A stretch of DNA of 5,636 bases from Candidatus Coatesiibacteriota bacterium. GTDB lineage: Bacteria > RBG-13-66-14. A program made the translations under genes and the position numbers. Shown piece by piece: positions 5,224 through 5,636 of the stretch (positions are counted from its first letter, which is position 1; each line of letters starts with the position of its first letter). The notes under the pieces were generated by a model, which made no database searches, had not been told where the DNA came from, and saw only the letters and a list, made by a program, of their open reading frames with translations. Where the stretch lies: NCBI GenBank assembly GCA_030631385.1, contig DAOVLG010000149.1:1-5636 (forward strand), in the 5' to 3' direction.

Positions 5224-5590
5224 AATCCCCCTGATTATCCTGGCTTTTGTCCTGACGGGCTGCGCCGATCGGGGTTTCGACGATTCCGACTACGTCGAGC
5301 TGACCGTGGAGTTGACCTTGTTGGGCACCCACCAGGGCCTGGGCGGCTCGATCCCGGCCGATCCGGCTCTCCGGGCCCGGTGGAGGGAGGAGCAGGTGGG
5401 GAAGCTCCTCGACGGGTACGGCCTGACCGAGAAGGGGTACATCGCCTATTCCCTCGAGCTCCACGATAACCCGGAGCGCTACTCCCGGGTGCTCAACGAC
5501 ATCGCGCTGGAGCTGGAGGAGCGCAACCAGAGCCTGCGCGACGAGGAGGCCCCCGAGGAGGTCAAGCCGCCGCCGGGTTCCTTCGGGTAA
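5204..5590 (+). CDS. Small lipoprotein, paralog 6 of the array
   Basis: The 128-residue product has a strongly basic N-terminus (MKRKPRR), a hydrophobic core and the lipobox VLTGC with Cys20 as the acylation site. The mature part has DDSDYVEL with Tyr30 ten residues after the Cys, then a longer linker than its relatives (about 41-61), then LLDGYGLTEKGYIAYSLELHDNPERYSRVL, shown here in abbreviated form as the GYGLTE turn (71-76) and DNPERY (88-93), a charged helix and a Pro-rich tail. Of the six, this most resembles the general pattern of DUF4296 lipoproteins, a comparison made from memory. GGGG at 5194-5197 lies 6 nt before the ATG. It overlaps paralog 5 by 20 bp in another frame, supporting translational coupling. 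It is the last gene in view; only 46 bp follow, with no clear gene or strong terminator. Function unknown. Confidence 0.88.
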   Translation: MKRKPRRIPLIILAFVLTGCADRGFDDSDYVELTVELTLLGTHQGLGGSIPADPALRARWREEQVGKLLDGYGLTEKGYIAYSLELHDNPERYSRVLNDIALELEERNQSLRDEEAPEEVKPPPGSFG

Positions 5591-5636
5591 TTTACGGGTG
5601 TCCCGCCGTGAACGAGAGGTTTTAAGGGCTCTTTTA

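Noticed and set aside
5595..5635. Terminator after paralog 6
   Set aside because: CGGG-TGT-CCCG (5595-5605) has no T-run after it, and AGAG/CTCT (5615-5632) before TTTT has only four base pairs; the window ends before this can be judged.

Overview
The window is GC-rich, densely coded bacterial DNA with two more AT-rich intergenic gaps. It suggests a Gram-negative-type, double-membrane bacterium: it carries a full-length apolipoprotein N-acyltransferase (Lnt) followed by a run of genes whose products begin with lipoprotein signal peptides. Intergenic inverted repeats of the GTAGGGGCGA...TCGCCCCTAC type are, in my recollection, common in poorly cultivated candidate phyla. The lineage cannot be fixed from the sequence; a candidate phylum such as Coatesbacteria is only a guess.

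Layout. Positions 1-710 (minus strand) hold a metallo-beta-lactamase-fold hydrolase whose C-terminus runs off the left edge. Positions 711-1275 are a divergent intergenic region with a good sigma70-type promoter for each flanking gene (TTGACT-17-TACAAT leftward, TTGACC-17-TACACT rightward), a GC-rich compound inverted repeat and several smaller hairpins. The rightward promoter lies so close to the lnt start codon that the lnt message should be leaderless or nearly so. Positions 1276-3006 encode Lnt, with its Glu-Lys-Cys triad and an extra Pro/acid-rich insertion before the catalytic Cys.

Downstream, all on the plus strand, are six small genes (3053-3355, 3377-3676, 4012-4356, 4368-4916, 4903-5223, 5204-5590). 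Each encodes a lipoprotein signal peptide followed by a short, acidic, probably all-helical domain. The six are divergent paralogs. They share an aromatic residue (Tyr, once Phe) 8-10 residues after the lipobox Cys, a hydrophobic helix, usually a 'YG[TVIL][TD]xE'-like turn, and usually a 'DP[ED]' or 'NP[ED]' motif. The fourth gene carries the domain twice, giving seven copies in about 2.5 kb. I do not recognise the family by name; its motif order is reminiscent of the DUF4296 lipoproteins of Bacteroidota.

The first two lipoprotein genes probably follow lnt in one transcript. The last four form a tight, partly overlapping cluster behind a 335-bp gap that holds a candidate promoter (TTAACC-17-TATAAG), a pair of mutually exclusive helices, and a 20-bp inverted repeat inside the predicted 5' leader. 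The main point of interest is a tandemly expanded, uncharacterised lipoprotein family next to the enzyme that finishes lipoprotein acylation. I saw no tRNA, rRNA, CRISPR array, transposase or integrase.
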